Positions 18,130-27,360 of a stretch of 64,000 nt of DNA are shown piece after piece. Origin of the DNA: Acidobacteriota bacterium (GTDB lineage: Bacteria; Acidobacteriota; Blastocatellia; RBC074); contig JAFDVI010000028.1 of assembly GCA_018269055.1 (NCBI GenBank), positions 62,001-126,000 on the forward strand, read 5' to 3'. The position numbers were made by a program, and so were the translations under genes. Within the stretch, counting starts at the first letter, position 1, and each line of letters opens with the position of its first letter. The notes under the pieces are model-generated. The model had not been told where the DNA came from, searched no databases, and was given only the letters and a program-made list of their open reading frames with translations.

Positions 18130-18280
18130 AACGGTTTGAATAGTTCTACGTTTTCAGTGTACTGAAGCCACAGCATACACCAAGTCGTGGCTTGTTTTGA
18201 GTCTGGCAATGGTGTAGAAAACTCATACCCCTTGAATTCTTTCCGCGCAAATCACTGAAATAAAGCAGAAGGAGGCAATT

Positions 18281-19378
18281 ATGAATTTCAATCTGGCTCG
18301 CCGAATCGCCACGTTTGGAACGGTTATGATTGTGTTTTTGATGGCTGGGAGTGCCTTGGCTCAATCCACGGCTCGACAGCGCCCCACGGTCGTGACCAAC
18401 GATCCGGCTTCTTACCGGTATTCTTACCAACATGGGTATCGTGGCGGTTACGAGGATGGTTTTATCAAAGGCAAAAGCGATGTCAACGAAGGCCAGCCGC
18501 ACGATTTTCAGAGCAGCGATGCTTATAACCGTGCAGATCGCAGCTACAAAGAATCCATGGGGACTTTGATCGAGTACCAGGAAGGGTACCGGATCGGATT
18601 TGAGATGGGATACAACGACGGGTTTTATGGACGGCCGTACTCTGTTTCCTTGCCGTCAAATTTGGGCAAAGTCGTCATCGCGTCGGTCAATGCTGCGAAC
18701 ATTCCGCCTTCGACCGGTCGTCCGCGCACAGCCGAAGAAAACCGCACTGTTGCAGAGACTCGCCCGGTCGAGCAATCGGAAGATCGTTCCCGCGATCGTG
18801 AACAAACGCCGCCGCCTACAACGCGCACGTCCCGCAGAGGCGGAATCACTGTTCCTGACGGGGTGCAGATGAAAGTCCGGCTCAATGATGAAATCAGCAC
18901 CAAAACCAATCGCGAGGGCGACAAGTTCACAGCCGTCGTGCTTGATCCTTCCGATTACGCCGATGCAGTGGTCGAAGGGCACATTGCGAAACTCAACAAG
19001 TCCGGCAAAGCGACGGGCAAAACGGAATTGGCGTTGGTGTTTGACGTGATCCATTTCCGCGACGGGCGCGATGGGCGCATCGCCGCGCAAGTCGAAAAGA
19101 TTTACCAAAGCGAAAAAGTCAAAACCGTTGACGAAGAGGGCAACGTCGAATCCAGCAGCCGCACGAAAGACACTGCCACACGAACCGGCGGAGGCGCTGT
19201 GCTGGGCGCAATCATCGGCGGCATCGCCGGTGGCGGCAAAGGCGCAGCCATCGGAGCAGCCATTGGCGCTGGTGTGGGTGCGGGTTCGGTCTTTGTCGAA
19301 GGCGGCAAAGAATTGACGCTGGAACCCGGCACCGAAATGCTGATTCGCACGGCGGCTCCGGCAAATTCCAAAGAGTAG
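18281..19378 (+). CDS. Secreted glycine-zipper protein with YxxGY repeats
   Basis: A 365-residue protein with a Sec signal (to about ALAQS at 28). The next ~85 residues hold degenerate repeats of the form Y-x2-G-[YF]-x2-G-[YF]-x-DGF, e.g. [11 protein letters not shown] and [15 protein letters not shown]. Then comes a charged linker, a beta-rich domain ([20 protein letters not shown] onward), and a C-terminal glycine zipper ([20 protein letters not shown]) that probably inserts into or lies on a membrane. AGAAGGAGG precedes the ATG by 4-5 nt. From the beta domain to the end it is paralogous to the gene at 30837. The function is unknown; the family is typical of acidobacterial envelopes. Confidence 0.8.
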   Translation: MNFNLARRIATFGTVMIVFLMAGSALAQSTARQRPTVVTNDPASYRYSYQHGYRGGYEDGFIKGKSDVNEGQPHDFQSSDAYNRADRSYKESMGTLIEYQEGYRIGFEMGYNDGFYGRPYSVSLPSNLGKVVIASVNAANIPPSTGRPRTAEENRTVAETRPVEQSEDRSRDREQTPPPTTRTSRRGGITVPDGVQMKVRLNDEISTKTNREGDKFTAVVLDPSDYADAVVEGHIAKLNKSGKATGKTELALVFDVIHFRDGRDGRIAAQVEKIYQSEKVKTVDEEGNVESSSRTKDTATRTGGGAVLGAIIGGIAGGGKGAAIGAAIGAGVGAGSVFVEGGKELTLEPGTEMLIRTAAPANSKE

Positions 19379-19381
19379 CTT

Positions 19382-19452
19382 GATTGCGGATTTGCGGATT
19401 GCGGATTTTGTTCTGCCAATCTCCGCAATCCACAATCCGCATTCCGCAATCC
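19382..19452 (+). repeat. Microrepeat hairpin between the glycine-zipper gene and the DUF62 gene
   Basis: The left arm (19382-19407) is tandem GATTGCGGATTTGCGG-type words, and the right arm (19418-19452) is their complement (AATCCGCATTCCGCAATCC). It begins 4 bp after one stop and ends 1 bp before the next ATG, leaving no room for a normal ribosome-binding site. Confidence 0.85.
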
Positions 19453-19453
19453 A

Positions 19454-20242
19454 ATGATCACCCTGCTCACCGATTTTGGCACTGCTGATTATTTCGTGCC
19501 TGCCGTCAAAGGCGTCATCCTTTCCCTTAACCCGCAAGTTCAAATCATTGATCTGACGCACGAAATTCCGGCCCAAGACATCGCTGCTGGGGCGTTTACG
19601 CTCGGCGCTTGTTATCAAAATTTTCCCGCCGGAACGATTCACGTTGCCGTGGTTGATCCCGGCGTAGGTTCGTCGCGCCGCGCCATCGTCGTCGAAGCGG
19701 GCGATTATCGTTTTGTCGGCCCGGACAACGGAATCTTCAGTTACGTGTTTGCCAGGGAAGCTCAGGTCAAAGTGTTTAACGTCGAACGCGAGGAGTTCTG
19801 TCGCCAACCCATCAGCGCGACCTTTCATGGGCGCGATGTGTTTGCGCCGGTTGCCGCGCATCTTTCCAATGGACTTCTGCCGGAAAACGTTGGCCGAGTG
19901 ATTGAGGATTACGTCAGGGTTGAAATTCCGCAGCCAGTTGTCAGTGAAAACGGACGCCGAATCACCGGCTCGGTCATTCACATTGACCATTTTGGCAACT
20001 GCGTCACAAACTTAACCGCACGCGAACTGTCGCCAGAACGCACCGAGCAGGCCGCCGCCAAATTACGCTTTGCCAGTCAGCAAATTACACAATTCGGTTC
20101 GCACTTCGCCCAGGCAGCCAGGCAAGGAAGGTTGTTTGCGTATTTGGGGAGCGCCGATTACTGGGAAATTGCTTTGTGGTGCGATTCCGCAGCAGAGAAG
20201 TTTGCCGTTTCGCGAGGTTCTCAGATCATTTTGGAATTGTAG
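19454..20242 (+). CDS. SAM hydroxide adenosyltransferase (DUF62 family)
   Basis: A 262-residue protein of the fluorinase-like fold. Members split S-adenosylmethionine with water to adenosine and methionine; halogenating relatives are rare. Motifs: [16 protein letters not shown] at the N-terminus with the SAM-binding Asp, [50 protein letters not shown], and the C-terminal [10 protein letters not shown]. The Asp-Arg-His set of the SAM hydrolases (DFG; GSSRR; FHGRD) is present, favouring hydrolase over halogenase. No ribosome-binding site is visible; the ATG follows a microrepeat hairpin. The gene is 10 bp upstream of folP and probably co-transcribed with it. Confidence 0.9.
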   Translation: MITLLTDFGTADYFVPAVKGVILSLNPQVQIIDLTHEIPAQDIAAGAFTLGACYQNFPAGTIHVAVVDPGVGSSRRAIVVEAGDYRFVGPDNGIFSYVFAREAQVKVFNVEREEFCRQPISATFHGRDVFAPVAAHLSNGLLPENVGRVIEDYVRVEIPQPVVSENGRRITGSVIHIDHFGNCVTNLTARELSPERTEQAAAKLRFASQQITQFGSHFAQAARQGRLFAYLGSADYWEIALWCDSAAEKFAVSRGSQIILEL

Positions 20243-20252
20243 TTGTTCAAAC

Positions 20253-21116
20253 ATGAGGCTAATTCGATCCACTCTCGACCTTCAAGCCCGTGTTCAGGTG
20301 ATGGGAGTCCTGAACGTCACGCCCGATTCGTTTTCCGATGGCGGCGAGTTCCGAACCGTTGATCGTGCCGTTGAGCGCGCGCTGGAAATCGAAGCCGAGG
20401 GCGCAGACATTTTGGACATCGGCGGGGAATCCACGCGCCCAGGATCGCAGTTTGTCAGCGCCGAAGAAGAAGCCGCCAGGGTGTTTCCCGTGCTGGAGCG
20501 ATTGCAGGGACGCTTGCGAATTCCCGTTTCCGTAGACACGACCAAGCTGGAAATTGCTCTCGGAGCCATTAAGCGCGGCGCGGAAATCATCAATGACATC
20601 AGCGGACTGCGCTTTGAACCCGCCCTCGCGGATTTAGCAGCGAAAACCGGAGCCGGTCTGGTATTGATGCATTCGCGCGGGACTCCGGAAACGATGCAAA
20701 AGCTTCCGCCCGTCGAAGACATTTTTACCGAAGTGATGGGCGATTTGCGATGGTCTGTCGAACTGGCGCTTGCGCGCGGAGTCGAATGGTCACAATTGGT
20801 GATTGACCCCGGAATTGGCTTTGGCAAAACGTTGCAGCAAAACCTGGAATTGATCAATCAACTGGATCGGTTGGTCGTTGAATTCAGCCTCCCGGTTTTG
20901 CTGGGAACGTCGCGCAAATCGTTCATCCGCCTGGCGCTGAATCCAAAAGTGAAAGCGATCGCGCGTGACAGCAAATGCGAACAATTGATGGGAACCGCCG
21001 CCAGTTTGGTGGTCGGCGTGTTGCGCGGGGCAAACATTATTCGCGTCCACGACGTTGCCGAAATGTGCGCGGCAATCCGAATGACGGAAGCCATTGTCCA
21101 AACCAATCAGGGATAA
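20253..21116 (+). CDS. folP: Dihydropteroate synthase (folate biosynthesis)
   Basis: A 287-residue TIM-barrel enzyme that joins p-aminobenzoate to the pterin pyrophosphate; the target of sulfonamides. Signatures in order: MGVLNVTPDSFSDGG, DIGGESTRPGS, VDTTKLEIA, INDISGL, LMHSRGTPETMQ, VIDPGIGFGKT and LLGTSRKSFI. The frame is open from 20070, but the upstream part is the shifted reading of the DUF62 gene; the ATG at 20253 gives the normal length and N-terminus. No clear ribosome-binding site is seen, so it may be translationally coupled to DUF62 10 bp upstream. A strong terminator follows at 21117. Confidence 0.96.
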   Translation: MRLIRSTLDLQARVQVMGVLNVTPDSFSDGGEFRTVDRAVERALEIEAEGADILDIGGESTRPGSQFVSAEEEAARVFPVLERLQGRLRIPVSVDTTKLEIALGAIKRGAEIINDISGLRFEPALADLAAKTGAGLVLMHSRGTPETMQKLPPVEDIFTEVMGDLRWSVELALARGVEWSQLVIDPGIGFGKTLQQNLELINQLDRLVVEFSLPVLLGTSRKSFIRLALNPKVKAIARDSKCEQLMGTAASLVVGVLRGANIIRVHDVAEMCAAIRMTEAIVQTNQG

Positions 21117-21157
21117 AAACCGAAGCGGCAATTCTGCTCAAATTGCCGCTTCGGTTT
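21117..21157 (+). terminator. Intrinsic terminator after folP
   Basis: A perfect 17-bp stem (21117-21133 with 21141-21157) with a 7-nt loop. The arms end in AAA/TTT. It begins at the base after the folP stop and may also serve the convergent SH3-domain gene. Confidence 0.85.
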
Positions 21158-21187
21158 CGTCACGTGATGTGTGTTTCAAGGTAACGA

Positions 21188-21637
21188 TCAGGAAATGTAT
21201 CGCCTGCTAACCCAACCAACCTGTGGCCCTTCATTTGTTTGAACTCGGACCTGCACCCAAAAATCACCATCCGGTTCCTGATACGATTCACCCAGATATT
21301 CGACTCGAACACCTCTTGGCAAAATATAAATCGCTTGTGATTGTTGTCCCGGAGCCATCCGCATATTGAGATTATCCGCCGTGACATATCCAACGGCTCC
21401 CATTGGAGCCGTTGTGATTGGCGGCACGATCGAGGTATTCGGAACGGTTTCAATTGGTGGTTGGACAATTGGCGCTTGGACAATGGGTCTTGAACTGACC
21501 TGATTCAGTATCCAGGGAAAGAAGCCCCCCAAATACAGCAAAAACAAAATGAGCACTGCGATGGCAGCAGTCCCGCCGTACCCGCTGCCAGGGTTGGCGA
21601 CATAATCCCGATCTCCATATTCGATAATTCGCGGCAT
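21188..21637 (-). CDS. Membrane-anchored bacterial SH3-domain protein
   Basis: A 149-residue protein. Residues 1-20 are polar (MPRIIEYGDRDYV), then a membrane helix at about 23-42 (AAIAVLILFLLYLGGFFPW), a Pro/Val/Thr linker, and a C-terminal bacterial SH3 domain (VTADNLNMRMAPGQQSQAIY, LPRGVRVEYLGES, WVQVRV, GWVSRRYI). SH3_3 domains of this type often bind peptidoglycan or peptides, so an envelope role is likely. The start at 21637 has GAAGGAGG 5 nt upstream; the frame extends to 21697 without support. The gene converges on folP. Confidence 0.82.
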   Translation of the reverse strand: MPRIIEYGDRDYVANPGSGYGGTAAIAVLILFLLYLGGFFPWILNQVSSRPIVQAPIVQPPIETVPNTSIVPPITTAPMGAVGYVTADNLNMRMAPGQQSQAIYILPRGVRVEYLGESYQEPDGDFWVQVRVQTNEGPQVGWVSRRYIS

Positions 21638-21967
21638 AGTTCCTCCTTCTGACAAAAAAATGTTCGACCCTGCTTGATCCCGCTTGGTAATCTGCAATGG
21701 TTATGCCGTCCGAATAAAGAGAATCACAGGACAATTAACTTTATAGTTTGTAAGGAGTTGACTGATGTTTAGGCTCGCTTGATGGAGGGAGATGACGCCG
21801 AAGTGTACCTAATGGAAACATACAGCGAAGCTTGTTCTGTATAGATTCACCGCTGTTCAGCTATATGGCTGATCATCAATATAAGAAGAGTGTAAATTCA
21901 AAAGAGCGCGGATAATTTGGACGTTCTGCTAATCGTCAGTACACGATTATCCGCGCTCTTTTTCCAT
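21638..21967. other. Intergenic region between SH3-domain and PQQ-propeller genes
   Basis: 330 bp. The left part is the upstream region of the minus-strand SH3-domain gene; no convincing promoter boxes were found. The right part carries the hairpin at 21901-21961. Nothing else is seen. Confidence 0.5.
21901..21961 (-). terminator. Hairpin terminator after the PQQ-propeller gene
   Basis: 16-bp perfect arms (21901-21916 with 21946-21961, AAAGAGCGCGGATAAT and its complement) enclose a 29-nt loop. The arm ends in CTTT followed by TGAATTT on the minus strand. It lies 6 bp after the stop at 21968. Confidence 0.65.
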
Positions 21968-23257
21968 TTATTTTTTCGCCCGTTTGCCGATGCAATATAG
22001 AAAGCCCGACGTTCGCATAAAAAGCTGGCCGTCAGAAATGGCCGGAGAACTCAGGCAATAATCGCCGAGTTCGTTTTCAGCAAGAATTTCAAATTGCGGG
22101 CCTGCTTTGACGACAATGGTAAAGCCTTCTTCGCTGGTCGCATAAATCTTTCCATCAGCCAACACCGGCGAAGCGCTGTAGGTGCCGGGTTTCAAGCGTT
22201 GGTTGGCGTAAATCTCTTTGCCGGTTTTGGCGTCCAGGCAAAACAGCGTTCCGTTATCGCGCAGCAGGTAAAAGTATTTGCCGTCGGTGACAGGTGTAGG
22301 AACGTCCGGCCCGTTGGCAAACGTCCAGGCGACGTGCGTGCTGGTAATGTCGCCGCTGCCACCGGATTTTAGCGCCATGTATGGATTGCCCCGGCTGCCC
22401 GCGTAAATCAACCCGTCCACCACAATCGGAGAATTGACGATGCGGTTGAAGGGAATGTTTTGCGGGTTCAATCCGTAAGCGCGCCACAATTCCTTGCCGG
22501 TTGCCGGGTCATGGCCGGTGACGCAATCGCCGCCGCTCAGGACGATTTGCGTGGCGTTGCCCTGTTTCAACAGCGCAGGCGTGATGTAGGCGTCTGGCGA
22601 TTCCGTAATGGCCGGAGTTGGGCGTTCATGCCGCCAGATGGTTTTGCCCGTCACTTTGTCAATTTTCAATAAGTACGACGGATCGTCGGTTCGCATTCCG
22701 TGCAGCACCGGGACATACAGCGCGTCTTCGTACAACAGCGGCGAAGAGCCGTAGCCCCAATTTAATCCGAACTTGCCGTAATCCTTTTGAATGTCGCGCA
22801 GCCACAATTCATTGCCTTTGAAATCGAATGCGCGCAGCAATCCATTGCCGGTCAACACCCAGACGGTTTTGCCGTCAGTTACCGGCGAAGGCGAAGACAT
22901 ATTCTGTTTTCGCATCATGTGGTCGCCGTCGCCGAGCGGTTTCTTCCACAAGATTTTTCCCGTCGCGCGATCAATGCCCCAAAACGACAGCGTTCCAGCG
23001 GTTTTGGTTCCGTCGGCGACGTTCAGGAAAATCAGGTTGTCCCAGATGATCGGCGTCGAACCGCTGCGGTCGGGCATTGCCAGCTTCCAGGTGACGTTTT
23101 CTTCCGTAGTCCATTTGACGGGCAGATTCCTTTCGTTGCTGATGCCGTTCATCATCGGCCCGCGCCAAGACGGCCAGTTTTCAGCCGAAACCACGGCGAG
23201 CGAAACCAGACTGAGCAGTGAAGTGAAAGCTACGGCAAGCGACAACGTTCGACGCAT
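21968..23257 (-). CDS. Secreted PQQ-like beta-propeller (quinoprotein-fold) protein
   Basis: A 429-residue protein with a Sec signal (to about SAENW). The mature part opens with [16 protein letters not shown], then has repeated PQQ-type blades: [92 protein letters not shown]. The A-TGK-LW signature recurs in each blade. This family is common in Acidobacteriota and Planctomycetes; some relatives are BamB-like scaffolds, and others dehydrogenases. No catalytic Asp/Ca2+ site is obvious, so a structural or binding role is as likely as catalysis. CGGAGGA precedes the ATG. The gene is divergent from the DUF885 gene with 219 bp between them. Confidence 0.85.
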   Translation of the reverse strand: MRRTLSLAVAFTSLLSLVSLAVVSAENWPSWRGPMMNGISNERNLPVKWTTEENVTWKLAMPDRSGSTPIIWDNLIFLNVADGTKTAGTLSFWGIDRATGKILWKKPLGDGDHMMRKQNMSSPSPVTDGKTVWVLTGNGLLRAFDFKGNELWLRDIQKDYGKFGLNWGYGSSPLLYEDALYVPVLHGMRTDDPSYLLKIDKVTGKTIWRHERPTPAITESPDAYITPALLKQGNATQIVLSGGDCVTGHDPATGKELWRAYGLNPQNIPFNRIVNSPIVVDGLIYAGSRGNPYMALKSGGSGDITSTHVAWTFANGPDVPTPVTDGKYFYLLRDNGTLFCLDAKTGKEIYANQRLKPGTYSASPVLADGKIYATSEEGFTIVVKAGPQFEILAENELGDYCLSSPAISDGQLFMRTSGFLYCIGKRAKK

Positions 23258-23476
23258 GGATTTTCCTCCGGGTGAAATTGGACATTCGATTGAAGCAATG
23301 GTTGTTGGAAGGCGTATGGTAGTCGAAAGAAATAAACAGCGAAAGCCGCAACCGGGATTTCTTCCAAATCGTCGTTAGTTGAGATGGCGTTTGATGGCGG
23401 GCGGCGAAGCTCTCGTCTATACTTTGCGCCACTTTCGGTTTCAAACATTCCAAGACCACATCAGGAGAACACGCTT

Positions 23477-25447
23477 ATGTCGTGCAAGAACGTTTCCGCA
23501 GCGATGCGTCTGGCAATCGCGCTCGGTTTGATCTACGCACTGGTTTTCACGCCAGTCGCCAATGCCCGGCTTCTAAATCCTCAACAGGGCAAATCCGACA
23601 TTCCGGATTTGAAAGACCTGGACGCTTCACCCAGCGAGATGAAAACTTCGATTGAACGGTACGTGGCTGACCGAGGTAGTTTGTTTCGCGTCTACCCGGT
23701 CGAATCTCCAGCGCGACAAGCTCGCTTCAAACAGTTTTACTCCGAGTGGCTGGCGGCAATCGGCAAAATGAATTTCGACGCCATGAGCCAGGATGGCAAA
23801 GTGGATTATTTGCTGTTTCGCACGCACCTCGAACACGAATTGCAACAACTGGAGATTCAAGGCAAAGCGCTCGCGGAAATCGCGACGTTCGTTCCTTTCG
23901 CGCAAACGATCACTGATTTGGCCGAAGCGCGCCGGCGCATGGAAAAGATCGAACCGTTCAAAATTGCCGCAATGCTCAACGACATGAACAAACAGATTGA
24001 AGCGACGCGCCGAACGGTTGAAGCCGGGTTGCGTTCCGATCCCGGAAAGTTCAAACGCACGGTCGCCAATCGCGCGGCAAACACGCTCAACGGATTGCGA
24101 AATACGCTGCGCACCTGGTTTGGGTATTACAACGGCTACGACCCGATGTTCACCTGGTGGGTGGATGAGCCGTACAAAACCGTGGATCAATCGCTGGCCA
24201 ATTACGCGACGTTTTTGAGCGAGCGCATTTCCGGCCAACGTGGAGCCGCGACGATGGCCGTAAATGGCGGCGGTCAAGGCGGCGGTCGCGGACAAGGCGC
24301 AGGTCAAGGTGGAGGAGGCGGTTTGGGGCAAGGCGGTGGTGGATTCGGTGGAGGCGGTCAGCGTCCGGGCTTTGGCGGTGGAGGCAATGCGGCCAACGCG
24401 CGCGCCGGAGATTCCAGCGATATCATCGGCGACCCGATTGGTCGCGATGCGCTGATGGTCGAACTCCAATCGGAAATGATTCCCTACACACCGGAAGAAT
24501 TGATTGCCATCGGCTGGAAAGAGCTCGCCTGGTGTGAAGAAGAAATGAAGAAAGCATCGCGCGAACTTGGCTTTGGCGACGATTGGCATAAAGCGCTGGA
24601 ATTCGTCAAAAACAAATACGTCGAACCCGGCAAACAGCCCGAAATGATCAAGGAACTGGCGCTGGAAGCGACCGAATACGTTGAGAAAAACGATCTGGTC
24701 ACCGTGCCGCCTTTGGCCAAGGAAGATTGGGCGATGGAAATGATGTCGCCGCAACAACAACTCACCAGCCCATTCTTTTTGGGCGGCCAGAACATTCTGG
24801 TTTCCTACCCGACGAACACGATGGCGCACGAACAGAAGATGATGAGCATGCGCGGCAACAATCCGCACTTTTCGCGCGCGACGGTGCATCATGAATTGAT
24901 TCCCGGCCACCATCTGCAAGGCTTCATGACGCAGCGGTACAAAACCTATCGCGCGTTGTTCGGCACGCCGTTCTGGACGGAAGGTTGGTCGCTGTATTGG
25001 GAATTGCTGCTGTGGGATCGCGGGTTCCCGAAAACGCCTGAAGACAAGCTGGGAATGCTTTTCTGGCGCGCGCACCGTGGCGCGCGGATCGTATTTTCGC
25101 TCAGTTTCCACCTGGAAAAGATGACGCCGCAACAGTGCATTGATTTGCTGGTCAATCGCGTCGGCCACGAAGTGGACAATGCCACGGCGGAAGTGCGCCG
25201 CTCGTTTGCCGGAAATTACGGGCCGCTGTATCAGGCAGCATACTTGCTCGGCGGGTTGCAGATTTACTCGCTGCACAAGGATTTGGTGGATTCGGGCAAA
25301 ATGACCAACCGTGCATTTCACGACACGATCCTGAAAGAAAACCGCATCCCGATTGAAATGGTTCGGGCGCTGTTGACCAAACAAAAACTGACGCGCGATT
25401 ACAAAACCAACTGGAAATTTTACGGGCCGGTGACACCAGGCAATTGA
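23477..25447 (+). CDS. Secreted DUF885 protein (HELIPGHH metallopeptidase-like) with Gly-rich insert
   Basis: A 656-residue protein with a signal peptide (to about VANARL). DUF885 proteins are predicted zinc-dependent peptidases or carboxypeptidases; the HELIPGHH motif at about 471-478 is present and is followed by the conserved LFGTPFWTEGWSLYWE (a likely third ligand Glu). C-terminal QAAYLLGGLQIYSLHKD is also typical. Between the N-terminal helical half and the catalytic half is a low-complexity Gly/Gln segment at about 262-310 (e.g. GGGQGGGRGQGAGQ) that family members generally lack. The start at 23477 has AGGAG 10 nt upstream and gives the signal peptide; the frame is open from 23384. Probably periplasmic. 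Confidence 0.88.
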   Translation: MSCKNVSAAMRLAIALGLIYALVFTPVANARLLNPQQGKSDIPDLKDLDASPSEMKTSIERYVADRGSLFRVYPVESPARQARFKQFYSEWLAAIGKMNFDAMSQDGKVDYLLFRTHLEHELQQLEIQGKALAEIATFVPFAQTITDLAEARRRMEKIEPFKIAAMLNDMNKQIEATRRTVEAGLRSDPGKFKRTVANRAANTLNGLRNTLRTWFGYYNGYDPMFTWWVDEPYKTVDQSLANYATFLSERISGQRGAATMAVNGGGQGGGRGQGAGQGGGGGLGQGGGGFGGGGQRPGFGGGGNAANARAGDSSDIIGDPIGRDALMVELQSEMIPYTPEELIAIGWKELAWCEEEMKKASRELGFGDDWHKALEFVKNKYVEPGKQPEMIKELALEATEYVEKNDLVTVPPLAKEDWAMEMMSPQQQLTSPFFLGGQNILVSYPTNTMAHEQKMMSMRGNNPHFSRATVHHELIPGHHLQGFMTQRYKTYRALFGTPFWTEGWSLYWELLLWDRGFPKTPEDKLGMLFWRAHRGARIVFSLSFHLEKMTPQQCIDLLVNRVGHEVDNATAEVRRSFAGNYGPLYQAAYLLGGLQIYSLHKDLVDSGKMTNRAFHDTILKENRIPIEMVRALLTKQKLTRDYKTNWKFYGPVTPGN

Positions 25448-25532
25448 CCATTACTCATTTGTCATTGCCCACTAGCTAACAAGGGGAGAACAGCTTTCTG
25501 TCGCCAAATTGGTAATGGGCAGGGGTTAATTG
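25441..25532 (+). repeat. Microrepeat-type inverted region between DUF885 and GMC genes
   Basis: The left part (25441-25470) has CAATTGACCATTACTCATT-type words; the complement of the right part (25506-25532) reads CAATTAACCCCTGCCCATTA. The match is loose, but both halves are built of 7-8 base words containing CATTRCC. This is the weakest member of the set. Confidence 0.4.
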
Positions 25533-25627
25533 CGCTTGCTGCAAGCGGTGTGGTACGTTCAGTCCGCTGCTGGCGACGGCAAATCCCCTTCAATCATCTT
25601 CACGTTTCAAAAATTCACGGAGGCAGT

Positions 25628-27346
25628 GTGCAGACCAAGCAGGCATCTGGGAAAAAGGTGTATGACGCAATTGTCATCGGTTCGGGAGCTTCGGGCGGAA
25701 TGGCCGCCAAGGAATTGACAGAGCGCGGTTTTGAAGTGTTGCTGCTCGAAGCCGGACCGCCGATTGATCCCAAGCGCGATTTTGCGATGAACAAGTTTGG
25801 TTACGAATCCATGTATCGCGGATTTGGGCCTCCGGGGTGGAAGCAAAACGAGCAATGGCAACAGGACACTGCCGGTGAATTCAGCCGTCACTTTTACATC
25901 AAAGACACAGAGCATCCATTCACGACCGATCCGGGAAAACCGTTTCTATGGGTTCGCGCACGAATTCTGGGAGGGAAAACGCTGCATTGGGGGCGTTTGT
26001 CCTGGCGGTTATCCGATCTTGATTTCAAAGCCGCCAGCCACGATGGTTTCGATGTGGATTGGCCGATCAGCTACAAGGAAATCGAACCTTACTATGACAA
26101 AGCTGAAGAGTGGGTTGGAGTCAGCGGCAATAGGGATGGGTTGTGGTATTTGCCGGATGGAAAATACCTGCCGCCGATGGCGCTGACCTGCGGCGATCAA
26201 ATGTTGAAATCCGCGACGGAAAAACTGGGCTGGAAACTGGTGCAGCCTCGCGTAGCGATGCTGACCGCCGTCAAACCGCAGCACAGAAAATACGGACGCG
26301 CGCAATGTCATTACTGCGGCAGTTGCGGTCATGGGTGTTCAGTCGGCGCAATGTTCAATTCGATTTCTTCGACCTTGCCAGCGGCGAATGAAACCGGAAG
26401 ACTGACATTGCGGACGAATTCCGTTGTTCGGCACATCACGATTGACACCAACACCGGCAAGGCCAAGGGCGTCGCGGTCGTAGATCGGTTGACGCATCAG
26501 GAACTTGAATTTTCAGGCAAAGTCATCATCGTTGCCGGTTCAACCTTGGAATCCACGCGTTTATTGCTCAACTCAAAATCGCGCCAGCACCCCAATGGCT
26601 TGGGGAATTCTTCCGGCGTGCTGGGACATTACTTGGTTGACCATTTCGGTGGAACCGGCGCCAGCGGCGTATTTCCCAAGTTGGCCGGTCGCGATCCGGT
26701 CAACGAAGACGGGAAATCATCGGGCGTGTTCATTCCGCGATTCCGTAATTTGGATGCGAAGACGAAACACGCTAAGTTCTTGCGCGGCTATGGGTTTGAG
26801 GGCGGCTCTTCGATTGGATCATTTCCCGGAATTGCCCGTCGGTTGGAAGGATTCGGCAGCGATTTCAAAAAACAGACGCGACGTTGGTACACGGCTCCGG
26901 TTGGATTAACGACCCGAGCGGCGATGCTGTCGCGGTTTGAAAATTTCGTCGAAATTGATCCGGGCGGAGTCGTGGACGCCTGGGGAATTCCTGTTTTGCG
27001 GGTGCACATTCAGCATTCGGACAACGAGCGTGAAATGGGGCGTGATGCGTCTGCGAGCGCCGCCGAAATTCTGGAAAAGGCCGGTGCCGAGCAAATTACG
27101 CTCAGCGAAAACCTGACCGTGCCCGGTCGAATCATTCACGAACTCGGCACGGCGCGAATGGGCGATGACGCGAAAAAATCCGTGCTCAATAAATTCAATC
27201 AGGTTTGGGACGCGAAAAATGTCTTCGTCACCGACGGAGCGGCGTTCGTCAATTCGGCCAACCAGAATCCGACGTTGACAATTCTGGCGCTGACGATTCG
27301 CGCTTGCGAATACCTGAGCGAAGAAATGAAGCGAGGCAAGATCTGA
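25628..27346 (+). CDS. GMC-family FAD oxidoreductase with a four-Cys motif
   Basis: A 572-residue flavoprotein. FAD binding: YDAIVIGSGASGGMAAKEL near the N-terminus, with LLLEAGP. Substrate half: RARILGGKTLHWGR. C-terminal catalytic pair: the His in IIHELGTARMG and the Asn in NSANQNPTLTI. At about 227-237 it carries a C-x2-C-x2-C-x3-C cluster (QCHYCGSCGHGCS), typical of the gluconate-2-dehydrogenase-like GMC branch common in Acidobacteriota and Bacteroidota. It probably oxidises a sugar or alcohol and passes electrons to a membrane acceptor. The start is taken as the GTG at 25628 with GGAGG just upstream; the frame is open from 25550. It is 14 bp upstream of the 193-residue gene. Confidence 0.9.
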   Translation: MQTKQASGKKVYDAIVIGSGASGGMAAKELTERGFEVLLLEAGPPIDPKRDFAMNKFGYESMYRGFGPPGWKQNEQWQQDTAGEFSRHFYIKDTEHPFTTDPGKPFLWVRARILGGKTLHWGRLSWRLSDLDFKAASHDGFDVDWPISYKEIEPYYDKAEEWVGVSGNRDGLWYLPDGKYLPPMALTCGDQMLKSATEKLGWKLVQPRVAMLTAVKPQHRKYGRAQCHYCGSCGHGCSVGAMFNSISSTLPAANETGRLTLRTNSVVRHITIDTNTGKAKGVAVVDRLTHQELEFSGKVIIVAGSTLESTRLLLNSKSRQHPNGLGNSSGVLGHYLVDHFGGTGASGVFPKLAGRDPVNEDGKSSGVFIPRFRNLDAKTKHAKFLRGYGFEGGSSIGSFPGIARRLEGFGSDFKKQTRRWYTAPVGLTTRAAMLSRFENFVEIDPGGVVDAWGIPVLRVHIQHSDNEREMGRDASASAAEILEKAGAEQITLSENLTVPGRIIHELGTARMGDDAKKSVLNKFNQVWDAKNVFVTDGAAFVNSANQNPTLTILALTIRACEYLSEEMKRGKI

Positions 27347-27360
27347 AGGAGAACAAACCA

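Noticed and set aside
18656..19990. 444-codon minus frame spanning the glycine-zipper and DUF62 genes
   Set aside because: It crosses two well-supported plus-strand genes and a repeat, and has no ribosome-binding site or family motif.
19454..20242. SAM-dependent halogenase (fluorinase or chlorinase)
   Set aside because: The residues at the active site fit the water-using DUF62 branch, and the neighbour is folP rather than a fluorometabolite pathway.
20070..20252. Upstream extension of folP
   Set aside because: It overlaps the DUF62 gene in another frame and adds residues unlike dihydropteroate synthases; the ATG at 20253 gives the usual length.
23627..25384. 585-codon minus frame opposite the DUF885 gene
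   Set aside because: Rich in His, Arg and Phe without any motif; the plus frame has the HELIPGHH signature and a signal peptide.
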